Shown here piece after piece: positions 17,947 to 27,316 of a DNA stretch of 64,000 bases. A program made the position numbers and the translations under genes. Every line of letters starts with the position of its first letter. Positions within the stretch are counted from its first letter, which is position 1. The stretch is from assembly GCF_016658545.1 (NCBI RefSeq), contig NZ_JACVZC010000001.1, positions 124,001 through 188,000 on the forward strand, given 5' to 3'. The stretch is from Pseudomonas sp. S37. GTDB taxonomy: Bacteria; Pseudomonadota; Gammaproteobacteria; Pseudomonadales; Pseudomonadaceae. Under the pieces are notes generated by a model. It did no database searches. It had not been told where the DNA came from and saw nothing but the letters and a program-made list of their open reading frames with translations.

Positions 17947-20366
17947 AGGGCTAATTCGTCCAGAATTTCGGGATTGATTTCGATCGGTTCGTCGCCTTCG
18001 GTCACCGGCATGTCGAAGAGCTCGAAGGCGGTGTCGTTAATCCGCTCCAATGCACCGTCCAGCATGAGCTCCATATCGCTCGCGGCGTCCTCAAGCTCGG
18101 CACGACTCCATTCGGTTCGTGAAACCAAGAGACGCAGGAACGCGGAGTGTTCCACATCCAGCCCGTGAACAGTGGCAAGCTGCTCGGCTGCGCTTTCTTC
18201 AACGTCCTGAGTGACTTCAGGCGATTGGACATTGTTAGTTTCAGCGGTCGACTCGTCGCTGAACACGCTGGCGAGCAGGGCTGATACTTCAGCGGTCTCC
18301 TGCTGCAGGCGAGCGACTTTGTGCATGTCCAGGACAAAGCCTGCGTCGGCTTTGTGTGCAGAGTTGCTAGCTATCGTTGGGCTTGTAGCCCCGGTCACTG
18401 TTTCCACCTGCCGAGCAGGCAGTACCGCAGCACTGTGCAAATCGCTGTAGACGAACTGCGGATCCAGCGACAACGACTTGTAAACTCGCTCAAGCAGCTT
18501 CACTTCTTGCGGCGTGACCTCGCCGTCTGCCTGGGCCAGGTGGGCCAGGAAGCTCGCAATTTTTCGCTTAGCCTCTGCAGTTAAAGGCTCCAGCTTCTTC
18601 TTGAGGCTCGCCAGGGTAGGGGGCTGTTTCAGCTGAATTTGCAGGTGGGCTTTCAAGCGCTTGCGGTGGGCCACACAGAGGTGATCCCACGAGTCGATGT
18701 GCCCAGACAATAAGCTCACTTCTTCGAGAGAGGTGTCACCATCTGCCGCAGCGACAGCGCTGGCCAGATCAAGGGTCACAGCTGCAGCGTTGTAGGCGTC
18801 CGATGAGCGAAGAGAGCCTTCCTCCGATTCAGCGGCGAACAGAGCGATGGTGTCTTCAGCTTTAGGGGTGCGGCTACCGGAGAGCACATCGGGCTCCAAG
18901 CCAATGCGCTTGCTCTCCAGTGCACGGGCCAGCGCGATCACCTTGTCACGTGAAAGCGCGCCGGCGGATTTGAATCGCCCGGCCAACTCGCCGAAGCTCA
19001 TGCAAATAGTTTCACCGCCCACACGTTGCGCAAGCTGATCGAGCTCAGTTTGAGCCTCTGCTGGCCAGAGTTCAGTGGGTAGCTGAAGGATGGCTTCAAG
19101 CGAGCCCGCTGCATCCGGGTTGCGCCCCAGGTACCGGCTATAAGGGTCGAGCACGTTCGTGCAGTCTTCAACGATAACCTGCAGCTTGTTTCGGGTGCCA
19201 GAGGTGGCGCTCACGTCCGGTAAGTCACCCACGGATTCAGCCGGAATGTTCAGTGTCGCTGAGGCTGGGCGATAGGCGGTTTTGAGCTTGGTTTTGTTCT
19301 GAGCCAGCGCGATCCCGTTGGGGTAGCGCTTTGCGAACTCGTTTTTGAAGAGTGCTGCAAATTGCTCCGGGCAACGAGTCACAGGTGTGCGCCTGGAGAT
19401 GTTTGGCTCTGACTGCGCCCAGGCCAATGCCCAACTTGGATTCAGTGGGAATTTATCCACGGCCATCTGACCCAGAGCGACGCGAAGTGACATCGGCAGT
19501 TCATAACCGTCGGCGCTCATGGTGGGCGGCTCGCTCAAATAGCTTTGAGCTTGGAGCGAGCCTGATTCGAGATGAGCGAGGAAGCGTGTTGCGTAGCCGC
19601 GGAAGGAAGAGTTGCCGCCGTAGAGATCTATCAGACGCCTCACTTCGGCTTTGATCGCAGGCAGTTCAGCCTTCGCCTGTGGGTCGGTTGGCGCATCAAT
19701 CAGCGCACGCCGTTCAAGCCCATAGAAGAACAGGAATACGTACCCGGCATCGGCTGGCTGACGACGTCCACCGGCCAGCCATTGCAGATAGGCCCGACGT
19801 GCCTCTGGCGTGATGCTCTTGTAGCTAGGCCAGTAGGGCATTTGCCGATCAGTGAGGCTCATGGGGGATCGTGCAACTCGAAGGGTTGCATCAAGCAAAG
19901 AAGGCTCGGAATGACCGAATTGGGTTGCGCGTTCGGTGATGTAGAGCATCCCGCCTGGTATGGAGAGCCCTGCGACGTTGAATGATTCGCCTTCTGCGAG
20001 CCAACGTACACCAATCGGCTGAGGGGGCTTGGGAATGGCGAAGCCTTGATTAGACGGAGTGCCTACTTGAACTGTATGGAATTCAGGTTCGCGCGCGCGC
20101 GTGCTTGCTGCGTTGAACTGGACGGAAACACTAGGTGAGTTTGCTTGCAGGGGAGCTGCGGCAATTTCAGCCATGAGCGCATCCTCTGCGTCATTCGGAT
20201 TGTCGCGGGAGGGGCGCCTGATGGCCCATACCAACACCCCAATGCCCAGGATGACTCCGAGTGCAATCCATACCTGCTTCGGAATCTGCGCCAAGAGGGC
20301 AACGACGAATAACAAGGCGTACAGAGCGATCGGCCCGCCGCCGCTCCCTTTTCGCTTCCGTGGCAT
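17943..20366 (-). CDS. sgnA: Shango TerB-domain membrane protein (SgnA-like)
   Basis: An 807-aa protein. After a basic start (MPRKRKGSGGG) come two hydrophobic segments (residues about 12-28 and 32-48) that should anchor it in the inner membrane. A TerB-N domain follows (GVRWLAEGESFNVAG, SIPGGMLYITER), then two TerB-type helical units with acidic metal-binding-like loops (AAADGDTSLEEVSLL and AQADGEVTPQEVKLL), and a TerB-C domain at the end (SRTEWSRAELEDAA). It is the first gene of the operon, overlapping the ATPase gene by 4 bp. TerB modules are thought to sense metal or stress at the membrane; here it would link that signal to the ATPase-helicase pair. Confidence 0.86.
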   Translation of the reverse strand: MPRKRKGSGGGPIALYALLFVVALLAQIPKQVWIALGVILGIGVLVWAIRRPSRDNPNDAEDALMAEIAAAPLQANSPSVSVQFNAASTRAREPEFHTVQVGTPSNQGFAIPKPPQPIGVRWLAEGESFNVAGLSIPGGMLYITERATQFGHSEPSLLDATLRVARSPMSLTDRQMPYWPSYKSITPEARRAYLQWLAGGRRQPADAGYVFLFFYGLERRALIDAPTDPQAKAELPAIKAEVRRLIDLYGGNSSFRGYATRFLAHLESGSLQAQSYLSEPPTMSADGYELPMSLRVALGQMAVDKFPLNPSWALAWAQSEPNISRRTPVTRCPEQFAALFKNEFAKRYPNGIALAQNKTKLKTAYRPASATLNIPAESVGDLPDVSATSGTRNKLQVIVEDCTNVLDPYSRYLGRNPDAAGSLEAILQLPTELWPAEAQTELDQLAQRVGGETICMSFGELAGRFKSAGALSRDKVIALARALESKRIGLEPDVLSGSRTPKAEDTIALFAAESEEGSLRSSDAYNAAAVTLDLASAVAAADGDTSLEEVSLLSGHIDSWDHLCVAHRKRLKAHLQIQLKQPPTLASLKKKLEPLTAEAKRKIASFLAHLAQADGEVTPQEVKLLERVYKSLSLDPQFVYSDLHSAAVLPARQVETVTGATSPTIASNSAHKADAGFVLDMHKVARLQQETAEVSALLASVFSDESTAETNNVQSPEVTQDVEESAAEQLATVHGLDVEHSAFLRLLVSRTEWSRAELEDAASDMELMLDGALERINDTAFELFDMPVTEGDEPIEINPEILDELAL

Positions 20367-21457
20367 ACGAGTGTTCCATGATGTGGGTAATGGCCAAATG
20401 ACATTCTTACGGATTTTTTAAGGCCGGCCAAGCCTATTAGACGAAGGGGAGGGGCATTGCGCAGCCTCGTGGAGTGGGTTCACGAGATTTGGACGGCGTT
20501 TGTAAGGGCACTGTAAGCCGTGCTACCTCCCTCCCGGGCATGGCAGGATGGTAGAAAATTATTAACTGAGTTAATGGTTTGGTGAGTTGTTGTTTGATAA
20601 TGTATTCGGTAGTGCGCTTTTTTTGTGTCGCTTAATCCTCGAAGTGGCTGCGCGTGTCCGAGCTCTAACATTGTTGTTTGTATTTTTGTTTTAATGTGTC
20701 GTTAGATGAACTTCTGTGGTGCTGTTCCGTGCTTTTGTACTGCTTTTTTAAGCTGGGGCGTATTGCTCCTCCAGTACATTGCTGTCATGAAGCTATTGCT
20801 CGGTAAGCTGAGTCTTGCCCTCTCGTGTCGCTATAGCTGTCTCATCTCCCTGGATCATTTAGGTAGGCAAAGGAACGCTGTCAGACCCAGATCCTTATGA
20901 ATTACCAAACCGTTCGTCGGATGATTGGGAAAGGTTTTAATTATTGTAAACTGACAAAATAAATCATATAAATTGACAGTGTCAATACACTGAAAATATT
21001 TTAACATACTGATATTAAACGGATTTTTTTGTTTTCATTAGTGTTTGTGTTGGTTTTTGCAAGGTGTCGTATCACTGTACGTTGCAAGTTATTTTTTTGA
21101 GATATCTTGGTTGTGCTTCTCAACTTCGGTTGATGTTGGCTAGAGACTTTGCATTCTGCGAGCGTCCGTTTATGCTCTGTTGAAGAGTTTATTTTTCACT
21201 GAGCGATAGGTGCCTTTTGGCATCTATGGGAGGGCTTATGCGTGCCTTTTTATTTGCTGTGTTCTGTATGGTTCTTCTTGTCCTTCTTTTCTGGGTGCAG
21301 TCCGCATATTGAATTCGATCGCCAGGGCCTAAAGTGCATGCATAAAAGTTCTTATTTATTAAAGGCTGAGTGCCAACGTCACAGCCGAGATTTGCAGCTC
21401 GCTCGGAGGGCGCTATTCTCCCGATTCCGACCGTCAGGTATTGAAGCAGGATTATCA
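20367..21457. promoter_or_regulatory. 1.1-kb AT-rich intergenic region
   Basis: No convincing gene on either strand; it is the most AT-rich part of the window (notably 20930-21120). It should contain the promoter of the Shango operon (leftward) and that of the small membrane protein (rightward). Local AT-richness next to defence genes is typical of horizontally acquired, H-NS/MvaT-silenced DNA; that link is inference. Confidence 0.4.
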
Positions 21458-21838
21458 ATGGAGCATGTTCGCTGGTTTGACTCATCGCTCGAGGGGAGAG
21501 AGCATCGGGTGGCAAGACGTTATGCCCTTGCTATGGGTGGTCTGGGCTCGATGGCCTTCACTGCGAGCGAATGGCTCACGATGACGCCCGTCAAGGCCTT
21601 GATTGTTGCAGTGGCCTTGATGCTGGCAGGTGGCTTCGTAGGCACTGAGTATCGCTTGATGTACCGGTTGATCCGCAAGAGCATGAGCTTCACGAAGTTA
21701 CTATGTCTGTTGCTGCCATCCGCCCCCTTTGTGCTCGCTGGCACCTTGTCATTGGGTGTTGCCACTGGACTCGCTGATTGGGACACATTGAGCGGCCTCC
21801 CTAAAGCGCTGGTTCATGCATACATCCCATTCGCCTGA
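21458..21838 (+). CDS. Small membrane protein, unknown function
   Basis: A 126-aa protein starting at ATG 21458 (MEHVRWFDSSLEGREHRVAR), chosen because an AGGA ribosome site lies 7 bp upstream; the longer frame from 21242 has no ribosome site. It has a soluble N-terminus and two or three hydrophobic segments (MAFTASEWL onward, ALIVAVALMLAGGFVG, LLCLLLPSAPFVLAGTLSLG). No family is recognised. It precedes the SF1 helicase gene by 111 bp in the same direction and might be its partner. Confidence 0.5.
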   Translation: MEHVRWFDSSLEGREHRVARRYALAMGGLGSMAFTASEWLTMTPVKALIVAVALMLAGGFVGTEYRLMYRLIRKSMSFTKLLCLLLPSAPFVLAGTLSLGVATGLADWDTLSGLPKALVHAYIPFA

Positions 21839-21949
21839 GTCTGGTGAAGTGGTACGCTCCGTTCGACCTTAAGAGAGGCGTGCGCTTCGAGCGCAGGTAA
21901 CCTGTGTTGTAGCGCTCGCTTCTGTCGTACGAAATGGAGATGTACCGTA

Positions 21950-24586
21950 GTGGACGCCCAAAACCCCGGCTCGCCAGACGAAGAGATTCGGGAGCCAACC
22001 TTCGCCCAGAACCTGCTTCACCGGATGATCAACCGTGTGCTTGATGCTGCAGGTGTGCGGCAGATTTCTGCATGGAGAGAAGGGCGGGAATCAGGTCACC
22101 ATGAGGGCTATAAGAAAGGATTCAGTATCGGGCAGGCTGCTGGGGAGGCAATTGGTGATGGAGTCGGGCACTCCCGAGGCGTTCGCGAAGGCCATGCAAG
22201 CGGACACGATGACGGGCGCACCGCTGGCTATGCGGAAGGCCAGGCGGCGGGCTATGAAGCTGGCCACAAGAAGGGATTCGATGAAGGGAAGTTGATCATC
22301 GAGGTGCAGCCCGGGCCCTCACCGAAAATCGAAGCCCCGGGAATCCGTGAAGACCAGTTGTTCAAGGACTGGCGCTTCCCGATAACGGATGAGCTGGAAG
22401 CGCAGATTCGCTCGGAAATTGGTAGCAAACTGGAGAATCAGCCGCCTTCCGCGGATCAGTGGAAAATGATCCTCTCCCGTACACCGACCACTTCAGTGGT
22501 AGCAGGCGCAGGTAGTGGCAAATCCACGACCATGGTGCTGCGGCTTCTGGTACTGCGGCATTATCTGGGAATCGACTTTTCTAACCTCACCGTTGTTACG
22601 TTCACCGTCGAGTCCAAGAAGGATTTCGCGAAGAAAGTCAGGGAGGTGTTTTCCCTGTGGGGCTATGACATCTCGTACGACGACTCAATGAAAATCGTCC
22701 GTACGTTCCACTCGAGAATCCTGTCATTTGCGCGCTGCTTGCCAGGCATGGGAAGCGTTCAGCCCTTCGAGTTCCTTGAGAAGGATGGAAGCACCAAGGA
22801 GAAGGGCTCAATGTTCCAGGTCAAAATGGGAGAACCCCAGCTTGAGCTGATGAACGAATGCTACATGCGTCTCTATGACAAAAATCCTGAATTCAAAGCG
22901 CTCATCGGCAAGCTCTATCGCCACGCATTGGCGATGGAGAAAGTAAACGCCGATAGCCCTGATGCCTTGAAGGCACAACGTCAAGCTCGCGATCTGGCAA
23001 AAGCTGACGAGGACATTTGCGACACCTTGGAGAGGTTGTGGCGTGCGGCAGGGAAATGGCCAATCGAAGGCGTCGAGCCTACCCGCAAAGTGATCCAGCT
23101 CTTGGGGCAGGATTTCCAAGTCAACGGATACATTCCAGAGCTCGACGCGTTTGTCATCTTGGGCGTAGATAAATCAGAACCTGCAGATTTGAAGGCAAAG
23201 GAAGGGCGGTTCCCCTTCCTCACTGTGGATGTGAAGCACAAGCGAGTCTTGTTCCAAGCACATTGCTCTCGACCAGTTATCTACCTCAAAAGCTATGTCG
23301 AATCAGCCAGTCCGATAGAGGCAATCCGCAGCTTGGTGAACACTTGTCCGAAGTTCGCCTACAAGCTCGAGGGTGATATCGCTCCGCAGTACATCACAGA
23401 GGCGTTCTACGGCGCTGCGTCATACATGGAAAACCTTGGCTTGGATGTGTTTGAAGCTATACGAGCCATGCGCCTGCTCAAGGACGATGTGGATCGCGAT
23501 TTCTTCCACGCCTTGGCGATTTACTGGAGCGAATTCACACGTATGTTGTTCAACATGACCCCGCCCGTCATGACGTTCAACACCATGTTCGCCATTTTCA
23601 GTGAGCGCAAACCGCACAACCTTAAAGCCCTTACCCCGAGCGTTCTGCGACCGATGACAACGTTGCTCGTCGACGAATTCCAAGACGTCGGTGCGAATAC
23701 CATTTCGTGGATTCGAGCCACCTTCGCCGAGATCGAACGACGCAACCTGTCAGTACCCTCCAATGGCTCTCCCGCCTATGCATCACTCATGGCTGTCGGG
23801 GATGATTGGCAGAGCATTTATGGATGGCGCGGGAGCTCGCCGCACTATCTGATCGACTTCGATAAGGTGTTCGAGTCGCCTGAGCCGAATCGGGTGCTTA
23901 TGCAGGAGAACCATCGCTCGCACCAGATGGTCATCGATGCGGCGGAGGAGATCGTCAAGCGAACACCTGGCGGTGTCCCTAACAAACACGGGGTTGCGAA
24001 AAACAGCGCTGTCATTGGTCATCAAGTACCTGTTGAGGTGCGGGAGCTCGACTGGAAGCAGATCGTCTCAGATGTCGAACGGCACTACGATGCAGGTGAC
24101 TCCATCCTGGTGCTGACACGTTCAAACTCCGTCAAGGAAGACGCGCGTGAGAAGCTGGAGGATCTGCTTGATAGGGCCAGAATGGAAAAGCGTTCTAGGC
24201 AGATCAAATTCCTTACCTACCATTCAGCGAAGGGCCTGCAGGCTAAAGCCGTTTTCCTTCTTGGAGATTGCGACCTCAAGACGTCTTCGCCTTCGAAGAA
24301 TGATCTGTACACCCAGGCTGGCCTCAACCGTCCCGGTGATCCATGTGGCTATGACACGTCTCAGGGTGAAGAGGCGCTTCGCACCGCTTACGTGGCGATC
24401 ACGCGGGCTATCACCTATTGCTACTGGTACTTGGACGATGACTCGAAGCCTGCGGTCGAGCGGGCGAGCCGGTATATCAAGGCGACTCAGCCATACTGGA
24501 ATCGGGTTAACGCGCCTAAGCCGACTTCTGGTACATCAGGCAAGTCAGGAGGGGCGGTGAAGCTGCGTGGCAATCGTGTGTACTGA
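21950..24586 (+). CDS. UvrD/Rep-like SF1 helicase with a glycine-repeat N-terminus
   Basis: An 878-aa protein starting at GTG 21950 (GGAGAT ribosome site). Residues about 40-115 form a low-complexity array of E-G-x-x-x-G units (EGRESGHHEGYKKGFSIGQA, then REGHASGHDDGRTAGYAEGQ). The SF1A helicase core follows: Walker A GAGSGKST (186-193), motif II DEFQD (575-579), motif III GDDWQSIYGWRGS, a motif-V region TYHSAKGLQAKAV and motif VI YVAITRA. About 380 residues lie between motifs I and II, more than in UvrD, so an extra domain is inserted. No nuclease domain is evident. It stands alone between Shango and a small co-directional gene, and a defence or DNA-repair role is likely but unproven. Confidence 0.85.
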   Translation: MDAQNPGSPDEEIREPTFAQNLLHRMINRVLDAAGVRQISAWREGRESGHHEGYKKGFSIGQAAGEAIGDGVGHSRGVREGHASGHDDGRTAGYAEGQAAGYEAGHKKGFDEGKLIIEVQPGPSPKIEAPGIREDQLFKDWRFPITDELEAQIRSEIGSKLENQPPSADQWKMILSRTPTTSVVAGAGSGKSTTMVLRLLVLRHYLGIDFSNLTVVTFTVESKKDFAKKVREVFSLWGYDISYDDSMKIVRTFHSRILSFARCLPGMGSVQPFEFLEKDGSTKEKGSMFQVKMGEPQLELMNECYMRLYDKNPEFKALIGKLYRHALAMEKVNADSPDALKAQRQARDLAKADEDICDTLERLWRAAGKWPIEGVEPTRKVIQLLGQDFQVNGYIPELDAFVILGVDKSEPADLKAKEGRFPFLTVDVKHKRVLFQAHCSRPVIYLKSYVESASPIEAIRSLVNTCPKFAYKLEGDIAPQYITEAFYGAASYMENLGLDVFEAIRAMRLLKDDVDRDFFHALAIYWSEFTRMLFNMTPPVMTFNTMFAIFSERKPHNLKALTPSVLRPMTTLLVDEFQDVGANTISWIRATFAEIERRNLSVPSNGSPAYASLMAVGDDWQSIYGWRGSSPHYLIDFDKVFESPEPNRVLMQENHRSHQMVIDAAEEIVKRTPGGVPNKHGVAKNSAVIGHQVPVEVRELDWKQIVSDVERHYDAGDSILVLTRSNSVKEDAREKLEDLLDRARMEKRSRQIKFLTYHSAKGLQAKAVFLLGDCDLKTSSPSKNDLYTQAGLNRPGDPCGYDTSQGEEALRTAYVAITRAITYCYWYLDDDSKPAVERASRYIKATQPYWNRVNAPKPTSGTSGKSGGAVKLRGNRVY

Positions 24587-24623
24587 AGACCTGAAAGCTT
24601 GACTTGGACAGTGGAGAGAGCGA

Positions 24624-24833
24624 TTGGACAAGCATCTGATTCGTTTTTTGGAGGGCGACGATCCACTGATGCAGAGTGCGATCGACGCGCTCAAACGCTA
24701 TCACGAGGCAATCGATGCGGCTGCACCGGAGGTAGAGGTGGAACGTCTGAAAAATGAGGCTGAGTCGCTTTTCCAGGCTGTCTCAGACTACCTGTTGCGT
24801 GTCACTGGTGGGCGAGTAGGGCCGCTTCATTGA
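24624..24833 (+). CDS. Small acidic helical protein, unknown function
   Basis: A 69-aa product starting at TTG 24624, preceded by a strong GGAGAGAG ribosome site. It reads MDKHLIRFLEGDDPLMQSAI and continues as an amphipathic helix (PEVEVERLKNEAESLFQAVS). It follows the SF1 helicase gene by 37 bp on the same strand and is probably co-transcribed, so it may be a helicase accessory protein or an antitoxin-like regulator. No family is recognised. Confidence 0.5.
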   Translation: MDKHLIRFLEGDDPLMQSAIDALKRYHEAIDAAAPEVEVERLKNEAESLFQAVSDYLLRVTGGRVGPLH

Positions 24834-24871
24834 GCGGTCTCGCTTAAATGGTGATGCACGCTGCCAGTTTT

Positions 24872-25753
24872 CTAGCTAAGCGCTTCGGTAAGGTCTTCTC
24901 CCATCATGAACAGGGCCGCCTCAATTTCCCGGCCCGACCATATCCTGGGTAACCTTTCAGCTGTCGCGTTGACGGTCGGAGCCTTAGTCATCTGCTCTAT
25001 GATCCAGTTTGCTCTGCGATTCCAAGTAGCGTGCTTGCGATGCTCTCTAATTTTCCCAGAAGGAGAGAAGTACTTGAACACTTGCGCGTCGGGTGTTCTG
25101 GGCGTTAGCGGCCTCTTCTTCGTGTTGGCGCGCATGCAGCCGAAACGCAAATGAACGGGAATTGCGCGTGCGCTTGTTTCAGCCCAGGACTTCACGAACC
25201 ATGCGAGCGCAGCAGCTACGCGACTGTCGTAGATTACAAAGTTTGGTAGGGCCAATGAGTGGATTTTGGTTGTGCCGGCATTGGAGCGTAAATCGACAAC
25301 CTCCATTAGATCCTGTGAATCGTCCGCGATCAAAGCAGGGAGCGCGCGCTTAAAATAGTCATCCAGATTGTCAGCCATTTTGTCCAGCCAGGCGCCGTTA
25401 CCAGGCCGTGTGAACACGCCTCCCCATTGCATTATCACTCTCGCCCAACCAGCTAGTTCGCCAGGCTCTGCGGGCCCCGCGTTCAGGCAACTTTGGATGC
25501 CATCGGAGAGTTTCCCAAGCAAAACGGCATTTTCGTAAAAGCTTGAGTAAGCTGAAATGCTTTCGACGCCCTGAGGCGTCACAAGGTCAATCTGCTTGAT
25601 TGGCCATCGGTAGCGCTCGAAGGCTCCGCTCAGAAACTGATCTATTCCACCCTTGTACGGGAAGTTTATGGGACGTATACCTACCACGGCAGGCTCAAAC
25701 CAGTTCATGAAAGCCTGGGTGTCGGGATCTGTCAGAAACTCATTTTTCGTCAT
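24872..25753 (-). CDS. Hypothetical protein, unknown function
   Basis: A 293-aa soluble protein starting at ATG 25753 with a GGAAG ribosome site. No domain is recognised. Distinctive segments are FNPAVV-like text near the start (NWFEPAVVGIRPINFPYKGG), a central PNFVIYDSRVAAALAWFV and a basic C-terminal third with many Arg/Lys. The IYDSRVA motif recurs in uncharacterised proteins of defence islands in my recollection, but I cannot name the family. It is convergent with the small gene before it and divergent from the palindromic element at 25885. Confidence 0.6.
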   Translation of the reverse strand: MTKNEFLTDPDTQAFMNWFEPAVVGIRPINFPYKGGIDQFLSGAFERYRWPIKQIDLVTPQGVESISAYSSFYENAVLLGKLSDGIQSCLNAGPAEPGELAGWARVIMQWGGVFTRPGNGAWLDKMADNLDDYFKRALPALIADDSQDLMEVVDLRSNAGTTKIHSLALPNFVIYDSRVAAALAWFVKSWAETSARAIPVHLRFGCMRANTKKRPLTPRTPDAQVFKYFSPSGKIREHRKHATWNRRANWIIEQMTKAPTVNATAERLPRIWSGREIEAALFMMGEDLTEALS

Positions 25754-25884
25754 TTAGCTTCCGTTTGCTTGCTGAATACGACACTCACTCATGGTGGATT
25801 TCAGGGCGTGTCAGAAGACGGCGCTCAGATGCCAGAGTCGATGACGCTATGGGTATGAGCGCCGTATTTGGCCGCGTCCTGACA

Positions 25885-25902
25885 AGAGTACATTTGTACT
25901 CT
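25885..25902. repeat. Palindromic element, copy A
   Basis: An inverted repeat with 8-bp arms, AGAGTACA-TT-TGTACTCT. A related copy lies at 37543-37560, and the 60-70 bp downstream of both copies are similar: in a shared frame each ends in ...FQG(M/L)...RRG-stop (stop at 25966-25968 here). It resembles a repressor operator or a mobile repeat. The core AGTAC-n4-GTACT is close to the site reported for P. putida LexA2; that match is only a suggestion. Confidence 0.5.
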
Positions 25903-26057
25903 TTCGGCTGGGGCTTATCCATGGCTAACCTCGTCACCTTTCAAGGCATGAGTGAGAGGCGCGGGTAGGTTCCAGATGATCCCGAGCACACCTGATTTCG
26001 GCGTTCCTTCGTAGCCGCTCTGTCGAGTGAGCAGAGCGACTATTTATCTCGCAGCGC

Positions 26058-26435
26058 TTAAGTCGACCGGCGGGAAGAGGTAAACGGAGTGACCCCGCGC
26101 TGATCCACCTCCTCGAGCATGAAGTATTTTCCGTTAGCCTTCAGAGCATGGATGACTTTGCACTCGGCGTAGGGGGTGCTGTATGAAACGTTGGGCCCTT
26201 GGATGTCGAAAATGACCGAGCCTGAATACCCCTGCTCGAACTTTATGCTTTCCAAGGCACCCACGGTTTCGCCATTCGCTTCCGCGATCTCGATCACGAG
26301 GTTTCGAAGTGTTGAGCGCTCGGCATTTACGACCTCAGTGCAGAATATCTGAGTGCGTTGCTTGGCATACCAGCCATTACCACCTGCTGAACCAATTCGA
26401 TTGAGGTTGAAGTGTGCTAGCAGGACGACTTCCAT
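26058..26435 (-). CDS. Hypothetical protein, unknown function
   Basis: A 125-aa protein from ATG 26435 (MEVVLLAHFNLNRIGSAGGN), preferred over the upstream start at 26495 because AGAGG lies 8 bp before it. The sequence alternates strands and helices (QIFCTEVVNAERSTLRNLVI, SVIFDIQGPNVSYSTPYA) and has no membrane segment. No family is recognised. It is divergent from the YaaW-like gene. Confidence 0.55.
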   Translation of the reverse strand: MEVVLLAHFNLNRIGSAGGNGWYAKQRTQIFCTEVVNAERSTLRNLVIEIAEANGETVGALESIKFEQGYSGSVIFDIQGPNVSYSTPYAECKVIHALKANGKYFMLEEVDQRGVTPFTSSRRST

Positions 26436-26620
26436 GATGCGGGCCTCTGTAGGTGATGGCGCTTGTGCGCACGATTTCTGCTCGAATGGCAGCAATTATC
26501 GACGGGGGGCGATGAGCTATCAACGAAGCGCGATCCGATTTTCCCCAATCCGTAGCTAAACTAATTGATGTCACTGGTGCGCCGTGTGCGTGCCGTAGGT
26601 TTTTAGATAAAGGTGATCAA

Positions 26621-27316
26621 ATGGATTTCGTTGTGCCACGCAATCGGCAGTTGTCCGACCTGCTAGCGAACGCTTCCTCGGAAGACCTGGAGGTACTGGC
26701 TGACATCATTACAGATGGTGGCAGGGGCAGGGTGGCCCTCGACAGCGAAGTAAAAAGCAAGATCGTGGGCCGTCGAGCGATGGGAACCCTCCAATCCATC
26801 CCAGAGGTACTGATCGCCGAAATTCAAGCGTTCGGAGGCAATAGCATCGCCAATGCCTTCAGATCGGGCGGTGTGAGCTATCGAGAACTTATTGTCGACG
26901 TCGCCAGAGAGCTAGGCGGTAAGCCTTCGAACGCGCATGACATCTTCGACGTCGAGCAGATCATTCTGGATCGAGCCGTTAGCAAGTTCAGCCCACATGC
27001 AGGGATTCTTAAGGGAGCTGCTTTGCTGGCTCAGACGGCTCAGATCGTGAGAAATCTGCTCTTATCTGCCGGATCTATTCGCGGATTTACAGCAAAGGGC
27101 AGCGTGGCGGGTGTGTCCAGTTTTTTAACTAAGCGCGTTTTCCCGCTGACCAATCCCGCGCTGCTAGCGACAATCGCGGGGCTAGCCATCTACCAGGTGG
27201 CCGCACCGGCGTCTCGTATCACCGTTCCCGCGGTCATACAGATAGCTCGAATTCGTAAAATGCGATTCGATAAAGATCTCTCAGCTTATGAGGAGGCCCT
27301 ACGCGCATGCCTGTAA
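26621..27316 (+). CDS. YaaW-like protein (UPF0174/DUF3944 family)
   Basis: A 231-aa protein that aligns along its length with E. coli YaaW: LLANASSEDLEVLADIITDG near the start, VLIAEIQAFGGNSIANAFRS, the DIFDVEQIILDRAVSKF segment, and the C-terminal SRITVPAVIQIARIRKMRF. The C-terminal third is hydrophobic. The start at ATG 26621 has an AAAGGTG ribosome site. The biochemical role of YaaW is unknown. The downstream gene overlaps by 10 bp and encodes a membrane-segment protein, so the two probably form one functional pair, possibly a two-gene defence or toxin module in this setting. Confidence 0.8.
   Translation: MDFVVPRNRQLSDLLANASSEDLEVLADIITDGGRGRVALDSEVKSKIVGRRAMGTLQSIPEVLIAEIQAFGGNSIANAFRSGGVSYRELIVDVARELGGKPSNAHDIFDVEQIILDRAVSKFSPHAGILKGAALLAQTAQIVRNLLLSAGSIRGFTAKGSVAGVSSFLTKRVFPLTNPALLATIAGLAIYQVAAPASRITVPAVIQIARIRKMRFDKDLSAYEEALRACL

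Noticed and set aside
14424..20366. BREX assignment because of the DUF2791/BrxD-like ATPase
   Set aside because: No pglZ, brxC, brxL or methylase is nearby, while TerB plus ATPase plus helicase matches Shango.
20480..20900. Short frames in the AT-rich region upstream of the Shango operon
   Set aside because: Cys/Leu-rich random-looking products without ribosome sites.
25885..25902. Calling the palindrome a LexA2 box
   Set aside because: The match is partial, from memory, and no SOS gene follows; listed only as a repeat.
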